Positions 16,315 to 24,116 of a stretch of DNA of 64,000 nt are shown piece after piece (position 1 is the stretch's first letter; each line of letters begins with the position of its first letter). The stretch lies in NCBI RefSeq assembly GCF_000018285.1, contig NC_009901.1, forward strand, positions 991,001 through 1,055,000. Reading direction: 5' to 3'. The stretch is from Shewanella pealeana ATCC 700345. GTDB lineage: Bacteria; Pseudomonadota; Gammaproteobacteria; Enterobacterales; Shewanellaceae. Both the position numbers and the translations under genes were made by a program. The notes under the pieces were generated by a model. That model was not told the DNA's origin, ran no database searches, and saw only the letters and a program-made list of their open reading frames with translations.

Positions 16315-17797
16315 TTATGCACCATGAGTAAGGAATAGAAATTGCCAACTTGTCATCACTGGGGAGGAGCAGACGGAGCAGATTGTAGAGATGTATCTAC
16401 GGATATCGTATATAAGGATGAAAATGGCCATCATTTTTGTTTGTTACATGCTCCTAAATATTACGTAGCTCCTAAAGGTTTTTTTCTAGGAGATAGAGAA
16501 AATTATTCACCTAAATCTAAAAATATAAGCAAAGATACATTTGATAAGCATCTGGAAACTTTAATAAGTAATCAAAGTTCCAATCCGGACACTAGAATTG
16601 ATCATATCTATTTCCCATCAAATTTCCCCAACTCGTTTGACAGCTATAAAGAGCCGGAAAGAAGATATTCATTTCATCGCTGTCATAATCTAACTTCTTT
16701 TTCGAATAGCCAATTTAAAGCTATTAGAATTCATAACTGTGAAATGGGTGGCTTTCATATTCACAATCTAGAACTAGAAGAGTTAACTTTAACTAGCACC
16801 AAGATTATTAAAGACTCAATTCTAAGGGACAGCAAAATAGACACTGTGTCTATTAATCATACAACTTTCGAATGTCCATTTAGGATCTCAAAAATAAAAG
16901 AAAAAAATAGTAGCAGTAACTACAAATGTTCAATATATCTCAATGAAGTCAGCTTCAAGCAAGATGTTCAGATCAGCAATATAGAATTCAATGATGAAAA
17001 CTCAGAGTTTAGAGTGGTTAACTCTATATTTGAAAGGGATTTATACTACAGCGACAATAAAATTAATGACTTTATAAACTTCGAATATTGTAAGTTCAAT
17101 GGTGGTAAAGCATACCTGGAAAATATTGATGTTAGTAAAATAAAATTATCCAGAATAAACCTTGAGTATATACGTTTCACAAATTGCATTTTTCCTGAAC
17201 GCTATGAGGAAATAGAGATTGAATCAGCTACGCGAGCAGAAGAAGTATATCGAGATCTTAAGAAAGTCGCCTTCGATCAAAAAGACTATTCTTTGGTATC
17301 TAAATGGCATTATTTAGAGAAGGAAATGTTTTTAAATAATCAAAAGGTAGAGAGAAACCATCTCATTAGTATGTTTCTTACAATATATAAACTTCTTAGC
17401 GGTTATGGAGAGAAGCCCTCGCAAGCTTTGAAGTCATTATCCTTATACTTGTTGTTTATTGTAATATCACTAATTACATTAGCAGTTACACACACAGGGA
17501 TTAGCACTACTATAGACTGGGAAATAGTAAGATCATTGATTTATAGTTTGAGGGATTTCATACCTTTCTTTATTACTCCAACAAAATCGTCGTTGCTTGA
17601 GTATATAAGTGGAAATTGGGGGTTAGTATTCGTATACAACTTGATTGCAGCTGTCGGAAGAATATATTGTGTTATGCAGGTTGCTTTGCTTACATTTTCA
17701 ATAAGAAACAAAATGAAGCGGTAACCGAAGTGCATAACAAGGCGCTGCTGTCGGACAATTTTTCCGCTGCGATCCAAAATTGCCGCAGAGCGCGGCG
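16315..17797 (+). mobile_element. Integron-type gene cassette (one gene plus attC)
   Basis: The segment runs from the core site GTTATGC at 16314-16320 to the core site in the attC at 17797. The first six bases of the cassette (TTATGC) complete a perfect complement to the attC R'' box GCATAAC, as expected when a circular cassette has been opened between G and TT. It holds a single gene starting 28 bases in and ending 7 bases before the attC, which is the compact layout of integron cassettes. The coding part is clearly AT-richer than its neighbours. No integrase gene is present nearby, so it may sit at a secondary site. Confidence 0.75.
16342..17724 (+). CDS. Cassette-borne protein: Cys/His N-terminus, beta-helix-like middle, two membrane helices
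   Basis: A 460-residue protein not assignable to a named family with certainty. The N-terminus has C4, H5, H6, C15, C33 and H36 (CHHWGG..., CLLHAP), suggesting a small metal-binding knuckle. Residues about 100-290 contain repeating short hydrophobic/Asn/Phe units (FKAIRIHNCEMGGFHIHNLE, VSINHTTFECPF) resembling a degenerate pentapeptide or right-handed beta-helix. Two membrane helices follow near 370-388 (LYLLFIVISLITLAV) and 427-452, and the tail is basic. The start is TTG with AAGGAA about 8 bases upstream; a four-codon ATG frame overlaps the ribosome-binding site. Codon use is AT-rich, a sign of recent transfer. A membrane sensor or effector role is possible but unproven. Confidence 0.8.
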   Translation: MPTCHHWGGADGADCRDVSTDIVYKDENGHHFCLLHAPKYYVAPKGFFLGDRENYSPKSKNISKDTFDKHLETLISNQSSNPDTRIDHIYFPSNFPNSFDSYKEPERRYSFHRCHNLTSFSNSQFKAIRIHNCEMGGFHIHNLELEELTLTSTKIIKDSILRDSKIDTVSINHTTFECPFRISKIKEKNSSSNYKCSIYLNEVSFKQDVQISNIEFNDENSEFRVVNSIFERDLYYSDNKINDFINFEYCKFNGGKAYLENIDVSKIKLSRINLEYIRFTNCIFPERYEEIEIESATRAEEVYRDLKKVAFDQKDYSLVSKWHYLEKEMFLNNQKVERNHLISMFLTIYKLLSGYGEKPSQALKSLSLYLLFIVISLITLAVTHTGISTTIDWEIVRSLIYSLRDFIPFFITPTKSSLLEYISGNWGLVFVYNLIAAVGRIYCVMQVALLTFSIRNKMKR

Positions 17798-17803
17798 TTA
17801 CCC
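17732..17803 (+). other. attC recombination site of the cassette
   Basis: R'' GCATAAC (17732-17738), spacer AAG, left arm GCGCT-g-CTG-t-CGG-a-CAATTTT, loop of about 13 bases, right arm AAAATTG-CCG-CAG-AGCGC, spacer GGC, then R' GTTACCC (17797-17803). The arms pair completely except for three extra bases (g, t, a), all on one strand. This matches the extrahelical-base pattern that integron integrases read in folded single-stranded attC sites. Confidence 0.82.
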
Positions 17804-17853
17804 CATTGGCGCCATATTCTAGTTATAAAGTGAAGTTAGTTCTAAGGTAAATA

Positions 17854-18267
17854 ATGATGAAAGTGATTGATAAGCTTGCTTGGGTTTTTATTCAAGATGG
17901 TAAGTTGTTGGCGGTACGCTCGAAAGGTAAAGAGTTGTTCTATCTGCCGGGTGGTAAGCGTGAGGCGGGTGAGAGTGATGAACAGGCGTTGATGCGTGAA
18001 ATCAAAGAAGAGCTGTCTGTTGAGCTTGTGCCGAGTAGCATTGAGTATATGCAGACTTTCACGGCGCAAGCGGACGGTAAGGCTGAGGGCGTGTCGGTTA
18101 AGCTGACCTGCTACTTTGCTGATTTTACTGGTGAGTTACTGCCTGATGCTGAAATTGAACAGCTTGAATTTCTTGATATGAATGATGAAGCGGTTTGCTC
18201 GGTTGCGGCCTTAGTTGCAATGCGCTGGCTTGAATCCAAATCACTGCTCAACAGTAAGAACACCTAA
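17854..18267 (+). CDS. Nudix hydrolase
   Basis: A 137-residue Nudix-fold protein with a complete Nudix box: GGKREAGESDEQALMREIKE then ELSVEL, about residues 34-60, fitting GX5EX7REUXEEXGU apart from the last glycine. Such enzymes hydrolyse nucleoside diphosphates linked to another moiety, such as oxidised nucleotides, dinucleotide polyphosphates or sugar nucleotides. The exact substrate is unknown. The ATG at 17854 is preceded by TAAGG. It lies 50 bp beyond the attC and inside the inverted hairpin repeats, but its base composition resembles the host chromosome. No attC follows it. Confidence 0.85.
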   Translation: MMKVIDKLAWVFIQDGKLLAVRSKGKELFYLPGGKREAGESDEQALMREIKEELSVELVPSSIEYMQTFTAQADGKAEGVSVKLTCYFADFTGELLPDAEIEQLEFLDMNDEAVCSVAALVAMRWLESKSLLNSKNT

Positions 18268-18320
18268 TCCCTATCTCAGCTTTAGCCATAACCTAAGAGC
18301 TAATTGGTCATAACTGGCTG

Positions 18321-18680
18321 ACAGAAAACACCACTCCCCATCGAAGTTGCCGAAGTGCGTTGGAATCAATCGCGTGATGCCGACAGGGATGTCGGCGTAG
18401 CTTTCGCGGGGCAGGATGCCCCATCGGAAGCGTTAGCGATTTACCCATAAGTATGAGGCCTGTATCTAATGCATGTAACTTCGTCGGGGCGTCATGGTGG
18501 ATGCAAGGAGGATAAGGACGAGCAGTCCTCCTTGCCCGTGTGTGAGCTGGAAGCTCACGACTTTGGTCAGGCGAAGCCTGATAGGTGGCAAAGCCACGAC
18601 TTTTTATCAAACGACGTTTGATTACTCAAAACTTGTTAGATGCAGTCTAACTCTACGCTCAAACGAAGTTTGAGTACCAA
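18321..18680 (-). repeat. Hairpin-rich repeat, right copy (inverted)
   Basis: Reverse-complement counterpart of 15655-16094. It starts with ACAGAAAACACC and contains matching hairpins in the same order: GCCGACA/TGTCGGC at 18379-18396, a large GCAAGGAGGA/TCCTCCTTGC at 18503-18535, then TGAGCT/AGCTCA, a GTGGC/GCCAC pair, and ATCAAAC and GTTAGA stems. It ends with CTCAAAC-gaa-GTTTGAG (18658-18674). Several stems differ from the left copy in both arms at once, so pairing is kept. No gene is present. Confidence 0.8.
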
Positions 18681-18715
18681 AGCGAAACTTAGGTCGCAAT
18701 CCTAAACCCCAGTTT

Positions 18716-20041
18716 TTAGTCAAACCGACTAGGTGAAAAAGGTGTGAGATCCAAACAGGTTTCCTCATTGGATATGAGTTCACTGACAAGTTTCCCCGTT
18801 ATTGGGCCAAGACTGAGTCCCATCATGGCGTGCCCTGTGGCTATGGTTAGATTCGCTAACTGAGGAACTCTGCCAATAATCGGTAGGCCATCTGGGCTGC
18901 AGGGGCGAAAGCCTGACCAAAACTCTTCTGATTTAACCTGAGCTGTATCTAAGTCGGGTAAATAGCGGGCTGCGGATTTGGTTAGACCCTTGATCCGGTT
19001 CTGACTGATGCCAAGTGACTCTTGGCTAGATAACACACCGAGCTCCATGGTGCCGCCAAATCGAATGCTCTTATCTAACGGGCTTACCGCCACTTTGGCT
19101 TCACTTAAGATAAACGGGGTGCGGCACTTAAGCTTGGTGCCCTCTTTGACGGGCGGCTTGTCGAAGCTAACACAGATCCCTTTGCCCGATTGTACTGGCA
19201 GGTTAAGCCCCAGCTGTTTGGCAAGCTTGGGCGACCAAGCGCCGTTGGCGAGGACAAATTCATCGGCGTTAATCTCAGCATTTGCGGTTGTTGCTCCACT
19301 GATTTTTTGAGTAACGGTATCGGTTGTGAAGCCTGTTATCTCAGTGCGTTCCCTAAACTCCACTCCTTGAGCGGCTAAGTAGTTTTTCATCGCCATAATA
19401 AACTCATAGGGGGCGATATGGGCATCTTCTGGGTAAAAGCTAGCGCCCATGACATCGAGTTTAATATTGGGCTCTAGTTCTCTTAAGGTTTGGGGAGTGA
19501 GCATCTTGGCTTTCAATCCGAGCTTGTTGGCTTGGCACACAGTGGTTGCCTCGTCGTTTAGGCCTTGCTCTGTGTTACACAGCATCAAGAGCCCGTTTTG
19601 ATGAAACTCAAAATCTAATTCTGGCACTTGGTGGAGTATCTGATACAGCTCAAGAGACTTAAGGTTGATATCTAAAATCGCCTGTTGACTGGCTAAGGTA
19701 TGCTGCGGCGTGCACTTTTTAGCAAAAGATAATAGCCATTTTAAGAAGTCGATATTAAGGCTTGGACGTACATAGAATGGGCTCTGTGGATTGAGCATCC
19801 ACTTTAGGCCTTTTTGGATCATGCCCGGCGCAGCTAGCGGAATGAAGTGACTCGGGGTGATGTAACCCGCGTTACCAAAGGAGCAGGCCTTGCCTATCTC
19901 ATCTTTGTCGATAACCACCACAGACTTACCTGCCTTATTTAGATAATAGGCAGTGCAAATTCCGATAATGCCGCCACCAATCACAGCAACATCCTTCACA
20001 GCAAGATCCTTGGGAGCCTTGTTCATCTGCTTATCCATCAT
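18716..20041 (-). CDS. FAD-dependent D-amino acid dehydrogenase (DadA family)
   Basis: A 441-residue DAO/DadA-type flavoprotein. The dinucleotide-binding motif VIGGGIIGICTAYYLNKAG (about residues 19-37) is followed by KDEIGKACSFGNAGYITPSH, typical of the DadA group. A C-terminal region with SGFRPCSPDGLPIIG and ATGHAMMGLSLGP closes the FAD site. It likely oxidises a D-amino acid or proline derivative and passes electrons to the respiratory chain. Neighbours are a GlxA-type regulator and a LysE exporter, both typical of amino acid metabolism. True DadA usually sits beside alanine racemase dadX, which is not seen here, so another substrate such as D-hydroxyproline is possible. Confidence 0.8.
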   Translation of the reverse strand: MMDKQMNKAPKDLAVKDVAVIGGGIIGICTAYYLNKAGKSVVVIDKDEIGKACSFGNAGYITPSHFIPLAAPGMIQKGLKWMLNPQSPFYVRPSLNIDFLKWLLSFAKKCTPQHTLASQQAILDINLKSLELYQILHQVPELDFEFHQNGLLMLCNTEQGLNDEATTVCQANKLGLKAKMLTPQTLRELEPNIKLDVMGASFYPEDAHIAPYEFIMAMKNYLAAQGVEFRERTEITGFTTDTVTQKISGATTANAEINADEFVLANGAWSPKLAKQLGLNLPVQSGKGICVSFDKPPVKEGTKLKCRTPFILSEAKVAVSPLDKSIRFGGTMELGVLSSQESLGISQNRIKGLTKSAARYLPDLDTAQVKSEEFWSGFRPCSPDGLPIIGRVPQLANLTIATGHAMMGLSLGPITGKLVSELISNEETCLDLTPFSPSRFD

Positions 20042-20166
20042 CTTCTTTCCTTGGGCGCGGGTTTTATGGGATAACCTACAGCGCTGAGATGAATCTAGTT
20101 TGTTCTAAATCAAGTGTTGTTAATAAACAGAGCCAAGATGAATTATTCTAATGATGGATAAATAGT

Positions 20167-21198
20167 TTAGGTGAAAAGCTTGGGCTTACGTAATGAATTA
20201 GGACTGCAACCGAAGCGCTTGCGAAACAGCTTACACAGATAGCTCACGTCCTGAATACCCACTTCGTCAGCCAAATATTGCAAGCTATGGTCGGAATTTA
20301 CCACTCGCCAATGCAGGTGCTGTAGTCGCATTTCACTCCAGTATTCATGAGCCGTCTGCCCAAAACAGTCTTTAAATTGTCTATCCAGTTGGCGGCGACT
20401 TATCGCTAATTTATCAGCCAGTGCATCGACTGTGTCAGAGCTGGCGAGTAATTGGCGCATCAGGCTGATAGCTCGACCAACGTGGCGACTTGCTGTGTTG
20501 TTTATTTGAATATTGGTATTGAGGGATTTGAGTTGGTGCCTTTGCTCTCTCGCTTCATCCACAAGCATGTCCGCCAGCCCCTTGAGTGCCTTTGTCCGGC
20601 CGCAATGGCGGGCTAATAGCTCAACAGCGAGATCGATAGCTGCACTGCCTCCGGCGCAGCTGATCCGCTTCCTATCGATGCAATAGAGCTGTTCGGTGCG
20701 GATGTCGATTCGTGGAAAGGCGGTGCGAAACTCTTGTACGTGGCGCCAGTGCACCGCCACACTGTGGTTATCAAGTAAACCTGCTGCGGCAAACAGAAAG
20801 CAGGCATTATCAATACTGACTAAGGTGACTCCTTTCGCTGCGGCTAAGCGCAATAGATCTTGATACTGTTTGGGTAGCTGCTGACAGCTTCGGGCACTAC
20901 GGCCGCCAAACACGACTAAATAGTCATAATCGGTTAATTCAATCTCATCCACAGTCGTTGTTAGTTCAACTGAAACACCGCTGCTGGATAGCTGGTGGCA
21001 GGGCGTTAACCCGACAATCTGCCAGCTGCAATATTGCTGCTGACTGTAATCCTCCTCGTCGGCAGAAAAGCGCAATTTATCCAGAAAACCTGCGAATGGC
21101 AGCATGCTAAATTCGGGTAAGGGCAGTAGCAAAAAACGTACATCTGGGGCGTTAACTTGGCCGTTTGCGGCTGCGTTTTCGATATTTGAATGAGACAT
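20167..21198 (-). CDS. GlxA-type AraC-family transcriptional regulator
   Basis: A 343-residue regulator. An N-terminal DJ-1/PfpI (class I amidotransferase-like) domain (residues about 20-215) contains YDYLVVFGGRSARS and SIDNACFLFAAAGLL, with a Cys in the nucleophile-elbow position. A C-terminal AraC double helix-turn-helix (about 245-340; ALADKLAISRRQLDRQF, LADEVGIQDVSYLCKLFRKRFG) follows. Relatives control carnitine, dimethylglycine and other amino acid catabolism. The dadA-like gene lies 125 bp downstream on the same strand and the LysE gene is divergent, so both are likely targets. Confidence 0.85.
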   Translation of the reverse strand: MSHSNIENAAANGQVNAPDVRFLLLPLPEFSMLPFAGFLDKLRFSADEEDYSQQQYCSWQIVGLTPCHQLSSSGVSVELTTTVDEIELTDYDYLVVFGGRSARSCQQLPKQYQDLLRLAAAKGVTLVSIDNACFLFAAAGLLDNHSVAVHWRHVQEFRTAFPRIDIRTEQLYCIDRKRISCAGGSAAIDLAVELLARHCGRTKALKGLADMLVDEAREQRHQLKSLNTNIQINNTASRHVGRAISLMRQLLASSDTVDALADKLAISRRQLDRQFKDCFGQTAHEYWSEMRLQHLHWRVVNSDHSLQYLADEVGIQDVSYLCKLFRKRFGCSPNSLRKPKLFT

Positions 21199-21325
21199 AT
21201 GATTTCTTCGTACAGTAACGTCTAAATATTACCTTGCTTTGTCTTGATTGTATCAGGTTCGATAGTTCCTCCTCTCCTATAATCCGCTCCAACATAGAAA
21301 CTATCGCTTTATCACAGGAAAAAGT

Positions 21326-21940
21326 ATGGCATTAGACACTTGGCTTATTTATCTCGTTGCTGTTATCGGTCTGTCGCTCGCCCCCGGGCCCAATGGACTG
21401 CTGGCCTTAACTCACGGGGTAATGTATGGGCATAGAAAGACACTTTTTACCATTAGCGGCGGTGTGCTGGGTTTTGTTGTGTTGATCGCTCTGGCTATGT
21501 TTGGCATCGGTGCATTACTGCTTGCCTCAACGGATCTGCTATTAGTCTTTAAGTGGATAGGCGGCATATACCTTATTTGGCTGGGTATACGCATTTGGCG
21601 CTCCCCTGCAATAGCGTTGCAGCCCGTAGGTAAGGCGGTGGCTGTGAGTCAGTTTGGGCTTTTTAGACAAGGCGCGTTAGCGGCCATAACCAACCCTAAG
21701 GTGCTGTTATTTTTTGGTGCCTTCTTGCCTCAATTTATCGATCCAGAAAAGTCATTACTCAGCCAGTTTATGGTGATGGCTGCGACATTCGCGGTGGTCG
21801 AATTTGTTGTCGAATACTTGATCGCCAGAGTCGCGACTAAACTTAGACCATGGCTTGCTCGCAGTGGTAAGCGCTTCAATCAATGTTGTGGTGGAATGTT
21901 CGCGCTGATTGGCGCCAGCTTACCCTTGTACAATAATTAA
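21326..21940 (+). CDS. LysE/RhtB-family amino acid exporter
   Basis: A 204-residue integral membrane protein with about six hydrophobic segments and the family signature LSLAPGPNGLLALTHGVMYG near residues 16-35. Members export amino acids or homoserine lactones. The ATG is preceded by AGGAAAAAG. It is divergent from the GlxA-type regulator with 127 bp between them, a common regulator-transporter layout. The substrate is unknown. Confidence 0.87.
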   Translation: MALDTWLIYLVAVIGLSLAPGPNGLLALTHGVMYGHRKTLFTISGGVLGFVVLIALAMFGIGALLLASTDLLLVFKWIGGIYLIWLGIRIWRSPAIALQPVGKAVAVSQFGLFRQGALAAITNPKVLLFFGAFLPQFIDPEKSLLSQFMVMAATFAVVEFVVEYLIARVATKLRPWLARSGKRFNQCCGGMFALIGASLPLYNN

Positions 21941-22089
21941 ATCAGGGTTTCCTTGGCTCGGTATAGAAGGGGATCGCAGTGGCTTATTGGATTGTTATGA
22001 GTGGCTTTTTCGAAGAGCTAATGGCTTATCTAAATGTGAGTGACTAGCGAGTTTACTCTATCATTCTCAGTTAACGCCTTAAATGGTAA

Positions 22090-22119
22090 ACAAAAAAGCC
22101 ACTCAAATGAGTGGCTTTT
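22090..22119 (-). terminator. Terminator after rpiA
   Basis: Stem AAAGCCACTC / GAGTGGCTTT. Read on the minus strand it ends in a six-T run, about 35 bases past the rpiA stop. Confidence 0.75.
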
Positions 22120-22153
22120 CAATGCTTAGATAACGAGAGAACTAGATAACCCG

Positions 22154-22813
22154 TTAAAAGGTAACTGTCTTCACGCCTTCAGGTGTGCCAACTAATAAAA
22201 TATCAGCGCCGCGCTTAGCGAATAGGCCGTTAGTCACTACACCAACAATGCCGTCAATCTGCTGTTCTAGCTCTTTTGGCTTCATGATCTTCATGTTGTA
22301 CACGTCGATAATGATGTTGCCGTTATCGGTAACACAGCCTTCGCGGTAAACAGGATCTCCGCCCAGCTTAACAATCTGGCGCGCCACGTATGAACGTGCC
22401 ATTGGGATCACTTCGATTGGCAGTGGGAACTCACCTAAAATGTCGACTTGCTTGGTGTTATCAACGATACAGATAAACTTATCTGCAACTGCGGCAACGA
22501 TTTTCTCGCGAGTCAGCGCTGCTCCGCCACCTTTAATCATGTCCATTTGGCTGTTGATTTCGTCGGCGCCATCAACATAAACAGATAACTCATTGACGCT
22601 GTTTAGGTCAAAAACGGGAATACCTAACGCCTTCATTTTCTCTGTTGACGCTTCAGAGCTTGATACTGCACCTTCGATATCGAACTTCATTGTCGCTAGT
22701 GCATCAATAAAGTGATTGACCGTTGAGCCGGTACCTACACCAACAATGCTGTTTTCTTCTACGTACTGAAGCGCAGCCCAACCGGCAGCTTTTTTCATTT
22801 CATCTTGAGTCAT
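22154..22813 (-). CDS. rpiA: Ribose-5-phosphate isomerase A
   Basis: A 219-residue RpiA, interconverting ribose-5-phosphate and ribulose-5-phosphate in the pentose phosphate pathway. Characteristic segments are [16 protein letters not shown] (about 20-35), [20 protein letters not shown] (80-99) with the catalytic Asp/Glu, and [20 protein letters not shown]. The length is normal. The ribosome-binding site AAGGA lies 9 bases before the ATG. It is monocistronic. In enterobacteria serA is nearby, but the next gene upstream here is a divergent DUF808 gene. Confidence 0.96.
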   Translation of the reverse strand: MTQDEMKKAAGWAALQYVEENSIVGVGTGSTVNHFIDALATMKFDIEGAVSSSEASTEKMKALGIPVFDLNSVNELSVYVDGADEINSQMDMIKGGGAALTREKIVAAVADKFICIVDNTKQVDILGEFPLPIEVIPMARSYVARQIVKLGGDPVYREGCVTDNGNIIIDVYNMKIMKPKELEQQIDGIVGVVTNGLFAKRGADILLVGTPEGVKTVTF

Positions 22814-23118
22814 TATGAAATCCTTTGTTTAAGATAGAAGTTAAAGATAAAAGTTATAGGCAAGCATAGAAATATTGCCGACAGTATACTCGTTTAGCGA
22901 AGCAAAGTTGCTTGAATTTTGCTTTAAAAGTCACTCGTAAGGACTATCATGTTTACCTTGGGCCAAGTGAAAGAGCATTTTTTGCTTTGGCTAACAGTTT
23001 ATTGCCATTAGCTTATTCACAATAACCGCTATAGTGTGAGTATTATTGATGTAAATCGCTAGATTAAGTATGAGATGGATTTTCGGCGTGAGCGCCATTA
23101 AGTGATAAAGGAGTCGAT
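22814..23118. other. Intergenic region between rpiA and the DUF808 gene
   Basis: About 305 bases between divergent genes. Nothing beyond the two expected promoter regions and the strong AAAGGAG ribosome-binding site at about 23107 is recognisable. Confidence 0.4.
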
Positions 23119-24063
23119 ATGGCAGGGGCAAGCTTATTAACCTTGTTAGATGATATCGCGACGATTTTAGATGATGTCGCCGCAATGAGTAAAATTGCCG
23201 CCCGTAAAACGGCGGGTGTGTTGGGCGATGATTTAGCCTTAAACGCTCAGCAGGTGTCGGGCGTTAGCGCCGATAGAGAGCTGCCTGTGGTGTGGGCGGT
23301 TGCAGTAGGTTCATTTAAGAATAAGTGCATCTTAGTGCCTGCGGCTATGTTAATCAGTGCCTTTATTCCTTGGGCGGTGACACCGCTACTGATGTTTGGT
23401 GGCCTGTACCTTTGCTATGAAGGTTTCGAAAAAATTTACCACAGTTATTCTGCCAACAAGCACCACCAAATCGATGAGTCTCAGGCAAGCCCAGAGGAGA
23501 TTGTCGATCTAAAGCTATACGAGGCCAATAAGGTTAAAGGCGCGATACGGACCGACTTTGTGTTGTCAGCGGAGATCATCGCCATTACCTTAGGCATTGT
23601 GGCCGATAAGAGCTTGAGTACTCAATTTTTCACCCTAAGTGTTATCGCTATCGTGATGACCATAGGTGTGTATGGTTTGGTGGCTGGTATAGTCAAAATT
23701 GATGATGCAGGTCTGTATCTGAGTCAGCGTCCCGGTGAAACTCTGTGGGCGAGATTTAAGCGTCGTTTTGGTCTGATGCTGCTTAACTCGGCGCCTTATC
23801 TAATGAAGACTTTATCTGTGGTGGGCACCATAGCCATGTTTATGGTGGGCGGCGGCATTTTAACTCATGGCTGGCACTGGATGGGGGCGCAGATAACGTT
23901 GGCGGCGCAGTGGATTGAAGCATTCGAGTTTGTCGGACCTGTGGTCGCCTTTATCACTCCAAGTATTTTAAACGCAATTTTTGGCGTCATAGCCGGTGCT
24001 GTAGCGGTATTGCTGATGGAGCTGTTTATTAAGCTAAAGGGCGATAAAGGCTCTGCCGAATAG
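23119..24063 (+). CDS. DUF808 (YedI-like) inner-membrane protein
   Basis: A 314-residue protein matching the DUF808/YedI family from its first residues (MAGASLLTLLDDIATILDDVAAMSKIAARKTAGVLGDDLALNAQQV). Hydrophobic segments fall near 75-95, 140-160, 170-195, 225-250 and 270-300. The function of the family is unknown. The start has an excellent AAAGGAG site. An endonuclease/exonuclease/phosphatase-family gene follows 53 bp downstream on the same strand, so the two may be co-transcribed. Confidence 0.85.
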   Translation: MAGASLLTLLDDIATILDDVAAMSKIAARKTAGVLGDDLALNAQQVSGVSADRELPVVWAVAVGSFKNKCILVPAAMLISAFIPWAVTPLLMFGGLYLCYEGFEKIYHSYSANKHHQIDESQASPEEIVDLKLYEANKVKGAIRTDFVLSAEIIAITLGIVADKSLSTQFFTLSVIAIVMTIGVYGLVAGIVKIDDAGLYLSQRPGETLWARFKRRFGLMLLNSAPYLMKTLSVVGTIAMFMVGGGILTHGWHWMGAQITLAAQWIEAFEFVGPVVAFITPSILNAIFGVIAGAVAVLLMELFIKLKGDKGSAE

Positions 24064-24116
24064 CTTTAGTGTTAAAACTTAATTGTTAGCTTAGATATCC
24101 ATATGGAAAGGTCGTA

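Noticed and set aside
16147..16338. 63-codon frame just before the gene cassette
   Set aside because: It crosses the cassette's 5' junction and the palindromes and has no ribosome-binding site, so it is probably chance.
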